Below the pieces are notes generated by a model that was not told where the DNA came from, did no database searches, and saw nothing but the letters and a program-made list of their open reading frames with translations. From positions 124,001-188,000 of the forward strand of contig NZ_FOAS01000009.1 of the NCBI RefSeq assembly GCF_900109735.1: 64,000 bases of DNA. The letters are read 5' to 3'. This document shows positions 35,973-44,756 of this stretch, piece by piece; within the stretch, counting starts at the first letter, position 1; every line of letters starts with the position of its first letter. This stretch comes from Atopomonas hussainii. Lineage in GTDB: Bacteria; Pseudomonadota; Gammaproteobacteria; Pseudomonadales; Pseudomonadaceae. The translations under genes and the position numbers were made by a program.

Positions 35973-36917
35973 ATGGCTCACGCCAACACCCTGCGCATTG
36001 CCACCCGCCAGAGCGCTCTGGCGCTGTGGCAGGCCAATTACGTTAAAGACCGTCTTGAACAGGCCCACCCGGGCTTAACCGTCACCTTGCTGCCCATGGT
36101 CAGCCGCGGCGACAAGCTGCTGGATGCGCCGCTGGCGAAAATCGGCGGCAAAGGCTTGTTCGTTAAAGAGCTGGAAAACGCCTTGCTGGCCGACGAGGCC
36201 GACATCGCCGTGCACTCGATGAAAGACGTGCCGATGGAGTTCCCCGAAGGCCTGGGGCTGTACTGCATCTGCGAGCGCGAAGACCCGCGCGATGCGTTTG
36301 TCTCCAACACCTATGCCAGTCTCGACGAGCTGCCGCAGGGCAGTGTGGTCGGCACTTCTAGCCTGCGCCGCCAAGCCCAGTTGCTGGCGCGCCGGCCCGA
36401 TCTGGAGATCCGCTTTCTGCGCGGCAACGTCAACACCCGTTTGGCCAAGCTGGATGCCGGCGAGTACGACGCGATTATTCTCGCCGCCGCCGGTTTGATT
36501 CGCTTGGGCTTTGCCGAACGCATCAAGAGCGCGATCAGCGATGTAGACAGCCTGCCGGCTGGTGGCCAAGGCGCTGTGGGTATCGAATGCCGGGTGGCCG
36601 ATAGCCGCGTGCAGGCCTTGTTGGCGCCGCTGCACCATGAGCCCACCGCCTTACGTGTACGTGCCGAGCGCGCGCTGAACACCCGCCTAAACGGCGGCTG
36701 TCAGGTGCCGATTGCCTGCTACGCGACGCTGGATAACGACCAGTTGTACTTGCGCGGTTTAGTTGGCGAGCCGCAAGGCACCCGCCTGCTGCGTGCCGAA
36801 GCCTATGGCCCGGCGCAAGCGCCGGAAGCGTTGGGCGTGCAAGTGGCCGAGGCGCTGTTGATGCAGGGTGCCGGGGAAATTCTCGCGGCTGTGTACAGCG
36901 ACAACCCGCCGGCATGA
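35973..36917 (+). CDS. hemC: Porphobilinogen deaminase (hydroxymethylbilane synthase)
   Basis: A 314-residue cytosolic enzyme that joins four porphobilinogens into hydroxymethylbilane. [35 protein letters not shown] and Cys243 in [10 protein letters not shown], which carries the dipyrromethane cofactor, are all present. The ATG at 35973 fits the family N-terminus. The stop overlaps the hemD start by 4 bp. An extended -10-like TGCTATCAT ends at 35941, 32 bp upstream, and may be its promoter. Confidence 0.97.
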   Translation: MAHANTLRIATRQSALALWQANYVKDRLEQAHPGLTVTLLPMVSRGDKLLDAPLAKIGGKGLFVKELENALLADEADIAVHSMKDVPMEFPEGLGLYCICEREDPRDAFVSNTYASLDELPQGSVVGTSSLRRQAQLLARRPDLEIRFLRGNVNTRLAKLDAGEYDAIILAAAGLIRLGFAERIKSAISDVDSLPAGGQGAVGIECRVADSRVQALLAPLHHEPTALRVRAERALNTRLNGGCQVPIACYATLDNDQLYLRGLVGEPQGTRLLRAEAYGPAQAPEALGVQVAEALLMQGAGEILAAVYSDNPPA

Positions 36918-37690
36918 GCCCTTGGCGTCTGCTGCTTACCCGCCCGGCGGATGAATGCCAAGCGCAGCTGCCGGAGTTAGCCGCTGCCGGCATTGTGGCC
37001 CGGGCGCTGCCGATGCTGGCGCTCAAGCCAATGGCAGAAACGCCGGTACAGCGCAGTCTGCTGCTCGATCTCGACCGCTACAGCTTGGTCATTGTGGTGA
37101 GCAAAACGGCGGCGCGCTTGATGATCGAACGGGTCGATCAATACTGGCCGCAACCACCGGCGCGCCAGTTGTGGGCCTGTGTTGGCCCCGGCACGGCAGA
37201 ACTGCTCGCCGATTACGGCTTAAACGTGGCCTACCCCGCGGCAGGCCGCGACAGCGAAGCTCTGTGGGCGCTGCCCGAGGTGCAAGCGGCCTTGGCGGTA
37301 CCCAGCGCGCGCGTGCTGTTGGTGCGCGGCGAAGGTGGGCGCGATTGGTTAAGCGAGCAAGTGCAAGGCCGTGGCATCGCCTTGGATGTGCTGGAGCTTT
37401 ACCGCCGCGAAGCACCGCACTATTTGCCCGGTGAAATAGCGGCTGAGTTGGAGCAAGCGGCGATCAATGGCATTGTGCTGTCCAGTGCGCAAGCCTTAGA
37501 GCACCTGCTGCGCAGCACTGGCATCGACTGGCCGGAGGTCTGCGAACGGGTCTTGCTGGTGCCCAGCGAGCGGGTTGCCGAGCAGGCGCGCGAGCACGGT
37601 GCGCGGCGCGTGCATGTGCTTAAAGGGCTACGCAGCGACGAGTTATTGGCCAGTCTGCCGGCCGCGCCTGAGGCCATCAGCTTTACTTAA
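36914..37690 (+). CDS. hemD: Uroporphyrinogen-III synthase
   Basis: A 258-residue enzyme that cyclises hydroxymethylbilane to uroporphyrinogen III. The family is poorly conserved, but [17 protein letters not shown], the [10 protein letters not shown] segment, [32 protein letters not shown] and LYRREAPHY are typical. It is translationally coupled to hemC by an ATGA overlap. An ABM-domain gene lies between it and hemX here. Confidence 0.95.
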   Translation: MSPWRLLLTRPADECQAQLPELAAAGIVARALPMLALKPMAETPVQRSLLLDLDRYSLVIVVSKTAARLMIERVDQYWPQPPARQLWACVGPGTAELLADYGLNVAYPAAGRDSEALWALPEVQAALAVPSARVLLVRGEGGRDWLSEQVQGRGIALDVLELYRREAPHYLPGEIAAELEQAAINGIVLSSAQALEHLLRSTGIDWPEVCERVLLVPSERVAEQAREHGARRVHVLKGLRSDELLASLPAAPEAISFT

Positions 37691-37723
37691 GGTGATCGAG
37701 AACGCGCAAGCGAGGAGTACGAC

Positions 37724-38008
37724 ATGCTTAAGGTACTGATTGAACGCGAGATTGCCGAAGGGCTGGAAGGCGCCTACGAAATGGCCATCCGCCAAGTGAT
37801 TCAGGCGGCGGTGAATGCGCCGGGGTTTATTTCCGGGGAAGCCTTTGCCGATCTGCAACGGCCGAACCATCGCGTGGTGATCGTCACCATGCGTGATCTG
37901 GCCAGCTGGCAGGTGTGGCATCAGTCGCCGGAGCGTTTGGCCACGGTGGCAGTGATCCAACCAATGCTGGAAGATGAAGAACGCATCACCTTGCTAGAGC
38001 CGCTGTAA
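37724..38008 (+). CDS. ABM-domain protein (antibiotic biosynthesis monooxygenase fold)
   Basis: A 94-residue cytosolic protein of the ABM fold, a dimeric ferredoxin-like barrel used by small monooxygenases, haem-degrading IsdG-type enzymes and proteins of unknown role. Visible features are MLKVLIEREIAEGLEGAYE, PGFISGEAFADLQRPNH and WQVWHQSPER, the usual three blocks. GAGGAG lies before the ATG. It is inserted in the haem operon, 33 bp after hemD and 38 bp before hemX. A haem-related role is suggested by place only; no iron-binding histidine can be assigned with confidence. Confidence 0.82.
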   Translation: MLKVLIEREIAEGLEGAYEMAIRQVIQAAVNAPGFISGEAFADLQRPNHRVVIVTMRDLASWQVWHQSPERLATVAVIQPMLEDEERITLLEPL

Positions 38009-38046
38009 GGCTCGGCAAGGCATAACAACACGAAGGGGGAGCAAGG

Positions 38047-39234
38047 GTGAGCGATAAACCTGAACAACAACCGGCGGCTCATGTGGACAAAGCCGCCGAG
38101 ACGCCCGTGACAGTGGCTAAGAGTGAGCCCACCTCAGCCAAGCCAGCGGCGAAATCGTCGGGCACCGGCCTGTCGTTACTCGCCCTGCTGATCGCCTTGG
38201 CGGGCGCCGGCGCGGGTGGCTGGGCCGCTTGGCAAGAATTTCAGCGCCAACAGGTGCAGGCCGTAGCCGCCGAGCCAGAGCCTGATCCAGCGCTAATAGC
38301 CGCGCAGCAAACCCTGCAGAACCAACAACAAGCCCTAGCCAGTTTGCAGAGCGAACTGCAGCAGGCCGTCACGCAAATGCCGTCGCAAGCGGGGCTGAGC
38401 GAGCAGCAAGCGGCGCTTGCCGCCGTGCAACAGGCGCAGCAACAGTTTGATCAGCGTCTGTCTAGCTTGCTGGACCGTAGTCGCCAAGATTGGCGCTTGG
38501 CCGAAGGTGAGCACTTAGTGCGCCTTGCCAGCCTGCGTTTGCAGAGCCTGCGCGACAGCCAAGGCGCCACCGCGCTGTTGCTGGCCGCCGATAATATTCT
38601 GCGTGAACAAGACGACCCCGCCGCTTATGGCGCCCGCGAGCAGCTGGCCAAGAGCATCGAAGCACTGCGCATGCTGCCGGCCATCGACCGCACGGGCTTG
38701 TTCCTGCAACTCTCGGCCCTGCGTGAGCAACTGTTTGCCTTAAAGCCGCTGCCCTCAGATTACGACGCCGATGCTGAACCGCCGCTGCTTGCCGCCAACG
38801 ACAGCGACCCAGAGTGGAAGCAATGGCTGAGCAAGCTATCGGCCTATGTGCGCATCGATGTGGCCGCCGAAGAAAGCATCCGCCCACTGCTCGCCGGCGA
38901 AAGCTTAGAGCAAGTGCAGCTGGCCCTGAGCCTGACCTTGCAGCAAGCGCAGTGGAGCGTGTTTAACGGCGACCCGGCGGTGTACAAAGATGCCCTCAAG
39001 CAAGCCGGGCGCATCATTGAGCGCTATTTCCCGCTGGAGCACGCCGAAGTGCGCAATGTGCGCCAGCGCTTGAAAGAACTGGCCGCACAGCCGGTGGATG
39101 TCACCCTGCCGAGCGTTGCCGACACCTTAACGGCCTATCAGCTGTATCTGGCCCAGCGCGAACGCAAAGATTTGCTGCTTAAGCCCGCTCCGGCGGCTCA
39201 GCCCGTCGAGCCCGCCGTGCAAGGGGGTGAGTGA
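38047..39234 (+). CDS. hemX: HemX family membrane protein
   Basis: A 395-residue inner-membrane protein of the HemX family, often labelled uroporphyrin-III C-methyltransferase although that activity is not established. A charged N-terminus rich in Pro, Ala and Lys (residues 1-37) precedes one transmembrane helix (LSLLALLIALAGAGAGGWAA) and a long Gln-rich coiled coil (about 75-140), then a helical periplasmic domain. The start is GTG at 38047 behind AAGGGGGAGCAAGG. It overlaps hemY at the stop. Confidence 0.9.
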   Translation: MSDKPEQQPAAHVDKAAETPVTVAKSEPTSAKPAAKSSGTGLSLLALLIALAGAGAGGWAAWQEFQRQQVQAVAAEPEPDPALIAAQQTLQNQQQALASLQSELQQAVTQMPSQAGLSEQQAALAAVQQAQQQFDQRLSSLLDRSRQDWRLAEGEHLVRLASLRLQSLRDSQGATALLLAADNILREQDDPAAYGAREQLAKSIEALRMLPAIDRTGLFLQLSALREQLFALKPLPSDYDADAEPPLLAANDSDPEWKQWLSKLSAYVRIDVAAEESIRPLLAGESLEQVQLALSLTLQQAQWSVFNGDPAVYKDALKQAGRIIERYFPLEHAEVRNVRQRLKELAAQPVDVTLPSVADTLTAYQLYLAQRERKDLLLKPAPAAQPVEPAVQGGE

Positions 39235-40469
39235 TGCGCTGGTTGCTCCGCCTGTTCAAACTACTGCTGATCGCCGCGCCGATTGCCTTAGTGGCGTGGG
39301 CGCTGACCGAGCACCCCGGCTATGTGCTGGTGTCATACAAGCAAGTGCGCTTCGAGTCGAGCCTGTGGATCTTCCTCGCCCTGTTGTTGGTGTTGTGGGC
39401 CGTGGTGTGGCTGCTGCGCTTACTGCTGGGCATGCTCAAGGTATCCAACAGCGCGCTTAACCCGTGGTCGCGGCACCACAAAGCCAAGCGCATTGAGCGC
39501 GCCAGTTTGGATGGCTTCTTGGAGCTGGCCGAAGGTCGTTGGGCGCGCGCACTGGTGCACCTGAAAAAAGCCGCCGAAGGCAGCAAGCAGCCGTTGCCGT
39601 TCTACTTAGGCGCGGCGCAGGCTGCCAACGAGCTGGGCCAATACGACGAGTGCGATGCCCTGCTGGCGCAAGCACAAGCTGTAGCACCCAAAGGTGACTT
39701 GCCGCTGGCACTGACCCGCGCCGAGTTGCTGGCCGAGCGCGGCGACCCCGCGCAAGCCGCCGCGTTGCTCGAGCCGCTGCGGGATAGCCATCCGCGTCAG
39801 CCGCAGCTGCTGCGTCAATTGGCCAACCTGTACGAGCACAGCGATCAGTGGAGCAAGCTTTGCCAGCTGCTGCCCGAGCTGCGCAAGCAAGGTATCTTCC
39901 CGCCGGCGCACTTAGATGCACTGGAGCTAGAAGCCTGGCATGTGCGCTTGACGGAAGCCGCCGACAGTGGCGAAGGCGAGGGCGAATTGAGCCTGCAGCC
40001 GCTCACCCAAGCATGGCAAGCCTTGCCGGCTAAGCGTCGCGACGACCCCGCCTTGTTGGGCCTGTACGCCGAGCAATTAAAACGCCTAGGCGCCGGCGAA
40101 GAGGCCGAGAAGGTGCTGCGCAAAGCTATCGAGCAAGACTACCGCGCCGACTTGGTCGCCCTGTACGGTCAGGTGCGTGGCAGCGATGCCGCACGCCAGC
40201 TAAAAGTGGCCGAGGGCTGGCTGAAAGAGCATCCGCAAGATGCCCAGCTGCTGCTTACCTTGGGCCGTCTGTGCCTGCGTAATCAGCTATGGGGCAAGGC
40301 GCGGGAATACTTCGAGGCTAGCCTGAGCTTCGCCAACTTGCCGCATGCCGCCGCCGAACTGGCCCGCTTGCTGGTGGCCGAAGGCGACCGCGAAGGCGCC
40401 TTTGCCTTGCTGCAAAAAGGCCTGTATAGCAACAACCAGTTGCTGGATGTGGATATGCCGGCGGCCTAA
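39234..40469 (+). CDS. hemY: HemY family TPR membrane protein
   Basis: A 411-residue inner-membrane protein of the proteobacterial HemY type, distinct from the Bacillus oxidase of the same name. Two N-terminal transmembrane helices (about residues 2-20 and 40-62) precede a cytosolic array of tetratricopeptide-like repeats, for example GRWARALVHLKKAAEG and AEGDREGAFALLQKGLYS. It is thought to scaffold haem or envelope complexes; the mechanism is unknown. The ATG at 39234 shares a base with the hemX stop; GTG at 39231 is possible. Last gene of the haem operon, followed by a terminator. Confidence 0.92.
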   Translation: MRWLLRLFKLLLIAAPIALVAWALTEHPGYVLVSYKQVRFESSLWIFLALLLVLWAVVWLLRLLLGMLKVSNSALNPWSRHHKAKRIERASLDGFLELAEGRWARALVHLKKAAEGSKQPLPFYLGAAQAANELGQYDECDALLAQAQAVAPKGDLPLALTRAELLAERGDPAQAAALLEPLRDSHPRQPQLLRQLANLYEHSDQWSKLCQLLPELRKQGIFPPAHLDALELEAWHVRLTEAADSGEGEGELSLQPLTQAWQALPAKRRDDPALLGLYAEQLKRLGAGEEAEKVLRKAIEQDYRADLVALYGQVRGSDAARQLKVAEGWLKEHPQDAQLLLTLGRLCLRNQLWGKAREYFEASLSFANLPHAAAELARLLVAEGDREGAFALLQKGLYSNNQLLDVDMPAA

Positions 40470-40486
40470 GTGGTTTGCTAATAAGA

Positions 40487-40510
40487 CAACGGCGCCTGCG
40501 GGCGCCGTTG
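40487..40510 (+). terminator. Terminator after the haem operon
   Basis: A perfect 10-bp stem CAACGGCGCC/GGCGCCGTTG encloses TGCG and is followed by TTGTTG. It lies between hemY and the convergent PilU-type gene. Confidence 0.8.
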
Positions 40511-40525
40511 TTGTTGAAGGGCTGG

Positions 40526-41751
40526 TTATTGGCCCTCTTTAGGCGGCTCTTCGTCGTCGGGCTCGTCGATATCTTCCAGCGTCAGCTCTAAGCCCCAGGC
40601 TTTGCTGTCGGCCATGCTTGGTGCTGCCATGGGTTGTGGCGCAGGCGCTGCCGGCGCAGGTGCGGGGGTTGCTGTGGATGCGGCGGCGGGCTGATCGCGG
40701 TGCAGTTTCAGTTGCAGGCGCACATTGTTCGCCGAGTCGGCGTTTTTCGTCGCTTCTTCTTCGCTGATGGCGCCTTCACGGACCAGTTCGATCAGCGCTT
40801 GGTCGAAGGTCTGCATGCCCAGTGTGCGGGACTTTTCCATCACTTCTTTGATCAGGTTGAAGTCGCCGCGCTTGATGATGTCGCTGATGGTCGCCGTGCC
40901 TAAAAGGATTTCCACCGCCGCACGGCGCTTGCCGTCGAGGGTTTTCACCAAGCGTTGGCTAACAAAGGCTTTGAGGTTGTTGCCCAAGTCGTTGAGCAGC
41001 TGCGGGCGGCGTTCTTCGGGGAAGAAGTTAATGATCCGATCCAGCGCCTGATTGGCGTTGTTGGCGTGCAGGGTGGAGATGCCAAATGCCCGGTGTCGGC
41101 AAAGGCCAGCGCGTGCTCCATGGTTTCGCGGTCGCGAATCTCGCCGATCAAGATTACATCCGGCGCTTGGCGCAGGGTGTTCTTCAGCGCTGCTTGAAAA
41201 CTGCGCGTATCCACGCCCACTTCGCGCTGGTTGATGATCGATTTACGGTGTCGGTGCACGTACTCCACTGGGTCTTCGATGGTGATGATATGCCCGCCGC
41301 TGTTGTGGTTGCGGTGGTCGATCAGCGCGGCCAGCGAGGTGGATTTGCCCGAGCCGGTGCCGCCGACAAACAGCACTAAGCCGCGTTTTTCCATCACCAC
41401 TTTCAGCAGCACTTCGGGCAGTTTGAGATCGGCAAACAGCGGGATATCCAACTTGATATTGCGCGCCACAATCGACACTTCGTTGCGCTGCTTAAAAATG
41501 TTGATGCGAAAGCGCCCCACGCCCGGCACCGACATGGCGAGGTTCATTTCCAGCTGGTGGTGAAACTCTTCTCGCTGCTCGTCATCCATCACCGAGGCCG
41601 CAATCTCGGCCACTTCGCCGGGTTTAAGCGCCTCGTTCGACAGCGGTTTAAGCACGCCATTGAACTTGGCGCACGGCGGTGCGCCGGTCGATAAGTACAG
41701 ATCCGAGCCATCCTGCGTGGCAAGAATCTTCAGCATGGCAACCAGTTCCAT
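40526..41751 (-). pseudogene. PilT/PilU-type pilus retraction ATPase, frameshifted
   Basis: The span of 1226 bp encodes two overlapping pieces of one ATPase. The 5' piece (from 41751) has the N-terminal domain, Walker A GGTGSGKST, the Asp box IITIEDPVEYVHRH and RQAPDVILIGEIRDRETM; it loses frame after ADTGHLA. The 3' piece resumes as a normal PilU-like C-terminus (NLKAFVSQRLVKTLDGKRRA) with an acidic tail ending EDIDEPDDEEPP. Restoring one base near 41080-41085, in the expected GGCCATC where only GGCATC is present, gives a continuous 408-residue protein with the His box STLHANNANQAL. It is either a true pseudogene or a sequence error. Intact proteins of this family power pilus retraction. Confidence 0.88.
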
Positions 41752-41820
41752 CGCGGTGCTCCGTTAAGGCGGTTACTTCACCTTAGATGAGCCTTGCGCG
41801 GAGCGCTGCAAAAAGCGGCT

Positions 41821-42867
41821 TTAGCGCACCGTCAGCACAATCTTGCCGGTGTGCTGCTTGGCCAGAAACGCCTGCTGCGCTTGGGCGATATCTTGTAGCG
41901 GGTAGCGAGCGGCGACCAAGGGTTTGATCTGGCCATGCTCGATACGCGCCACCAGCTGCGCAAACACACCGGGCTCCAGCACAGTACAGCCAAAGAAGCT
42001 CAGGTCTTTGAGGTATAAGGTGCGCAGGTCGAGGCTGACATGCGCGCCGCCGATAGCGCCGGACACCGCATAGCGGCCTTGCGGCTTGAGCACGTCGAGC
42101 AGCTGCGGCCATTGTTCGCCACCGACCAAATCAATCACCACATCCACGCTGTTATCGGCCAGTTGCTCGTTGAGCGGCTGTTGGCGGTCGAGGGTTTGCT
42201 CGGCGCCCAAGGCCAGCAGATCTGCCGCTTTGCTCGCGCTGGTGACTGCCAATACCCGCGCGCCGCGTGCTTTGGCCAGCTGCACCGCCGCCGAGCCCAC
42301 ACCGCCTGAGGCGCCCGTTACCAGCACAGTGTCGCTGGCGCTGACGCGGGCTTTGGTGAGTAAGTTTTCCGCCGTGGAATACGAGCACGGGAAAGACGCC
42401 AACTCGCTATCGCTCAGCGCGCTGCGCACGGCATAGGCGTTGTCGCTGGGCACGCAGACGTATTCGGCAAAGCCGCCGTCGCAGTCGTAACCCATGTACC
42501 ACGGCTGGCTGAGTGCTTGGCCATGCTGCTGCCAAAAACATGGGTCGACCAGCACGCGCTGACCCAAGCGCTCGGGCACTACGCCTTTGCCGATGGCGAC
42601 AATCTCGCCGCACACATCGGCACCTTGCACGCGCGGCAGTTGCAGCGCTTGGCCGCTCCAGCCGGCGGCTTCGCCATCGCCGTTGCGGTTATACCAGCCG
42701 ATGCGCACATTGATATCGGTGTTGTTCACCGCCGCTGCGCCAACGCGAATCAGCACTTCCTGCGGGCCGGGTTGCGGCACGGGCAAGTCATTTTGGTAAT
42801 GCAGCTGATCCAGTTCGCCGTAGCCGGTTAACACAACGCCGCACATGTGGGAGGGAAGGGAATTCAT
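41821..42867 (-). CDS. Zinc-binding dehydrogenase / quinone oxidoreductase family
   Basis: A 348-residue medium-chain dehydrogenase with GroES-like N-domain (VLIRVGAAAVNNTDINVRIG) and Rossmann domain (VLVTGASGGVGSAAVQLAKA). The cysteine expected for catalytic zinc is replaced by Asn-Thr-Asp in that N-domain, so it resembles NADPH:quinone oxidoreductases more than alcohol dehydrogenases. The substrate is unknown. The ATG at 42867 has GAGGAG upstream. It is divergent from the VOC gene, with 265 bp between them. Confidence 0.87.
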   Translation of the reverse strand: MNSLPSHMCGVVLTGYGELDQLHYQNDLPVPQPGPQEVLIRVGAAAVNNTDINVRIGWYNRNGDGEAAGWSGQALQLPRVQGADVCGEIVAIGKGVVPERLGQRVLVDPCFWQQHGQALSQPWYMGYDCDGGFAEYVCVPSDNAYAVRSALSDSELASFPCSYSTAENLLTKARVSASDTVLVTGASGGVGSAAVQLAKARGARVLAVTSASKAADLLALGAEQTLDRQQPLNEQLADNSVDVVIDLVGGEQWPQLLDVLKPQGRYAVSGAIGGAHVSLDLRTLYLKDLSFFGCTVLEPGVFAQLVARIEHGQIKPLVAARYPLQDIAQAQQAFLAKQHTGKIVLTVR

Positions 42868-43132
42868 AGGCTCCTCAGTGGTGGTTGATGGTGCTGGCGG
42901 ATAAAAACGCCGGCACACAAAGACCAATAAGGTGACCAAGCTTAAGCGATTGAGCGCTCACACTTAACCCTTGCAGGAAGTGGCCAGACCAGCGTGCCGC
43001 CTGTGTGGGCTGTGAATGCTGGGTGATAAGCGGCTCGCGGGCGTGGCGTAAATCTGCTATCCACTGATAGCTCGTCGCGCGCTCACCGCCCGCGACTCCC
43101 TTCATCCACCGCATGCACTGCAAGGAAATGCC

Positions 43133-43513
43133 ATGTTCAGTCACGTGATGCTCGGCGCTAACGATATTCAACAATCGAAAACCTTCTACGACGCCACCTT
43201 GGCGGTGCTCGGTTACCCAGAAGGCGTGATCGACCCCAAAGGCCGCTGCTTTTACTTCAGCAAGCACGATGTGTTTGCCCTCACTAAGCCCATCGACGGC
43301 CAGCCGGCCAGCAAAGGCAACGGCAGCACCATCGGCTTTAGCGCTAAGAGTGCCGATGAAGTAAACGCCTGGCACGCGGCAGGCCTAGCCAACGGCGGTG
43401 TAGCCATTGAAGACGCGCCCGGCGTGCGCGAGGGCGCGGGGATGAAGCTGTACTTGGCCTACCTGCTGGATCCGGCGGGGAATAAGGTGTGTGCGATGTA
43501 TCGGATGCCGTGA
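43133..43513 (+). CDS. VOC/glyoxalase superfamily protein
   Basis: A 126-residue protein of the vicinal oxygen chelate superfamily: MFSHVMLGANDIQQSKTFYD at the N-terminus and a second half ending AYLLDPAGNKVCAMYRMP, two beta-alpha-beta-beta-beta units. Members include glyoxalase I, dioxygenases and resistance proteins; the function here is unknown. AAGGAAATG fixes the start. The repeat-rich interval begins directly downstream. Confidence 0.88.
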   Translation: MFSHVMLGANDIQQSKTFYDATLAVLGYPEGVIDPKGRCFYFSKHDVFALTKPIDGQPASKGNGSTIGFSAKSADEVNAWHAAGLANGGVAIEDAPGVREGAGMKLYLAYLLDPAGNKVCAMYRMP

Positions 43514-43531
43514 TTCGTTAGCTTGATGGTC

Positions 43532-43566
43532 GTAGGCCGGGTTAGCTAACGGCGTAATCCGGCGTA
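43532..43566. repeat. Small inverted repeat (intergenic REP-like unit)
   Basis: GCCGGGTTA and TAATCCGGC form an imperfect 9-bp stem around a 10-nt loop, flanked by GTAG and GTAC. Units of this type (GTAGGCCGGGTTA...) are common intergenic repeats in Pseudomonas. It stands at the left of the gene-free interval 43514-44330. Confidence 0.6.
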
Positions 43567-43644
43567 CTGGCCCTTGCTCTGCTTTCCGTGTTTCACGAGG
43601 GTTGAGGTGCCAAGCTGATTGCTGATCGCGCTGAACCATTTTTT

Positions 43645-44183
43645 GCGCCTTCCCGGCGCGTCACTTTCTTCTTGCGTGCCCAAGAAGAAAGTAACCAAAG
43701 AAGAAGGGCACCCTGTGTCCGGGTTTGGCCTGCGGCCAAACTCCCTTCGCGCCGGGCCTGCTCCACGGGTCGCGGCGAAGGGCCATCCTGGCCCATCGCC
43801 ACTCGCTCGACATCCTTGTCTCGCGCCCCGCTGCGCAAACCCTCTGCTCAGCCGAACACGAAGGGGTTGGCGCCTTCGCACGACATGCGTTTTCCAAATA
43901 TGAAAAATTGAAGTGCGCGAGCTCAAACAGCCTAAATATTGAAACCGCCAAACCATCGACTTGCACCAATGCCCCCTCCAGCAGGCCGAGTGGAAGGCTG
44001 CTGGAAGAGGTTAAGCGGCAGGGATGCCGCGCAAAGCCCGATGGGCCATGGATGGTCCTTCGGGCTGGGCCTCTGTAAGCAGTCTGGAGCGAGGGAACTC
44101 GGCGCAGCCGAGCCAATGTTGGGGGCCTGTTTCTTGTGCTTACTATTCTTTCGTAAAGAATAGTAAGTCGCCGGGAGGCGAAA
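43645..44183. repeat. Hairpin-ended repeat element of about 540 bp
   Basis: The two ends are inverted copies of one design. Left: CGCCTTCCCGGCG (43646-43658) then a perfect 12-bp hairpin at 43663-43692 (ACTTTCTTCTTG stem, 6-nt loop). Right: a perfect 13-bp hairpin at 44139-44167 (CTTACTATTCTTT stem, 3-nt loop) then CGCCGGGAGGCG, the complement of the left end motif. Both hairpins have AGTAA at the inner end of the same strand sense. The interior has no plausible gene; open frames are short and uncharacteristic. I read it as a non-autonomous repeated or mobile element. Confidence 0.6.
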
Positions 44184-44276
44184 TTAGGGCTCTCAGTCGC
44201 TCACTGTTAAATAGCTAAAGCACGGTGATTACGTGATGGGGTTAATGATTATCGGGAGGATTTTAATAGTTGCAGC

Positions 44277-44294
44277 GCGGGTCAAATGACCCGC
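44277..44294. repeat. Short perfect inverted repeat
   Basis: GCGGGTCA-AA-TGACCCGC forms an 8-bp stem in a CCCTAC-type flank, again like dispersed intergenic repeats. It lies 37 bp after the end of the leftward hypothetical gene and could act as its terminator. Confidence 0.5.
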
Positions 44295-44330
44295 CCTACA
44301 AGGTGTATTAAATACGCTGTTGTTGCTTGG

Positions 44331-44756
44331 TTAAGCATCAGGCAAGCGTTTTTTAAGCAGCTTAATTAATTTGCTCTCATCAAACACCGAATCTTCTTTG
44401 AGCATTTTCAGCGCTTTGGGGGCGTAGAGGTCGTGTGGGTTTTCGATAGCCAGCACATCGCCGCCTAACCACAAGGTGGGCACCCAAACCTCACAGCCCG
44501 CCTCGCGGCAGGCTGCGATCAGGGTTTGCGCCACTTCAAAACCGGCATGAATATCCCAACCGGCCCACAGGCGGCGGTTGTCTTCGCGCTGTAGGTACAC
44601 AGGCTCTACGACAAACTCCAGCGCCCGGTAGCAAGCTTGCCAAGGCTCGGCCACATCGTCGTCCAGCACAGGCTTATCGGGGCCCAGAAAGCACTCCACT
44701 TGGGCGCAGTGCTCAGCAGACTCACTGCTGAGCAGGCAATAAAAGGCGTTTTCCAT
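44331..44756 (-). CDS. Hypothetical protein, unrecognised
   Basis: A 141-residue acidic protein without signal peptide or membrane helix; I do not recognise the family. Distinctive stretches are CFLGPDKPVLDDDVAEPWQA, RRLWAGWDIHAGFEVAQTLI and WVPTLWLGGDVLAIENPHDL; the last 20 residues are lysine-rich. It starts 35 bp inside the upstream gene, which suggests translational coupling. Base composition looks slightly lower in GC than the neighbouring core genes. A partner or immunity-type role is possible but unsupported. Confidence 0.65.
   Translation of the reverse strand: MENAFYCLLSSESAEHCAQVECFLGPDKPVLDDDVAEPWQACYRALEFVVEPVYLQREDNRRLWAGWDIHAGFEVAQTLIAACREAGCEVWVPTLWLGGDVLAIENPHDLYAPKALKMLKEDSVFDESKLIKLLKKRLPDA

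Noticed and set aside
43546-44163. Several overlapping open frames of 60-150 codons in the repeat interval
   Set aside because: They run across the hairpins in several frames on both strands, lack ribosome sites and have no recognisable protein features; the hairpin-ended element explains the region better.
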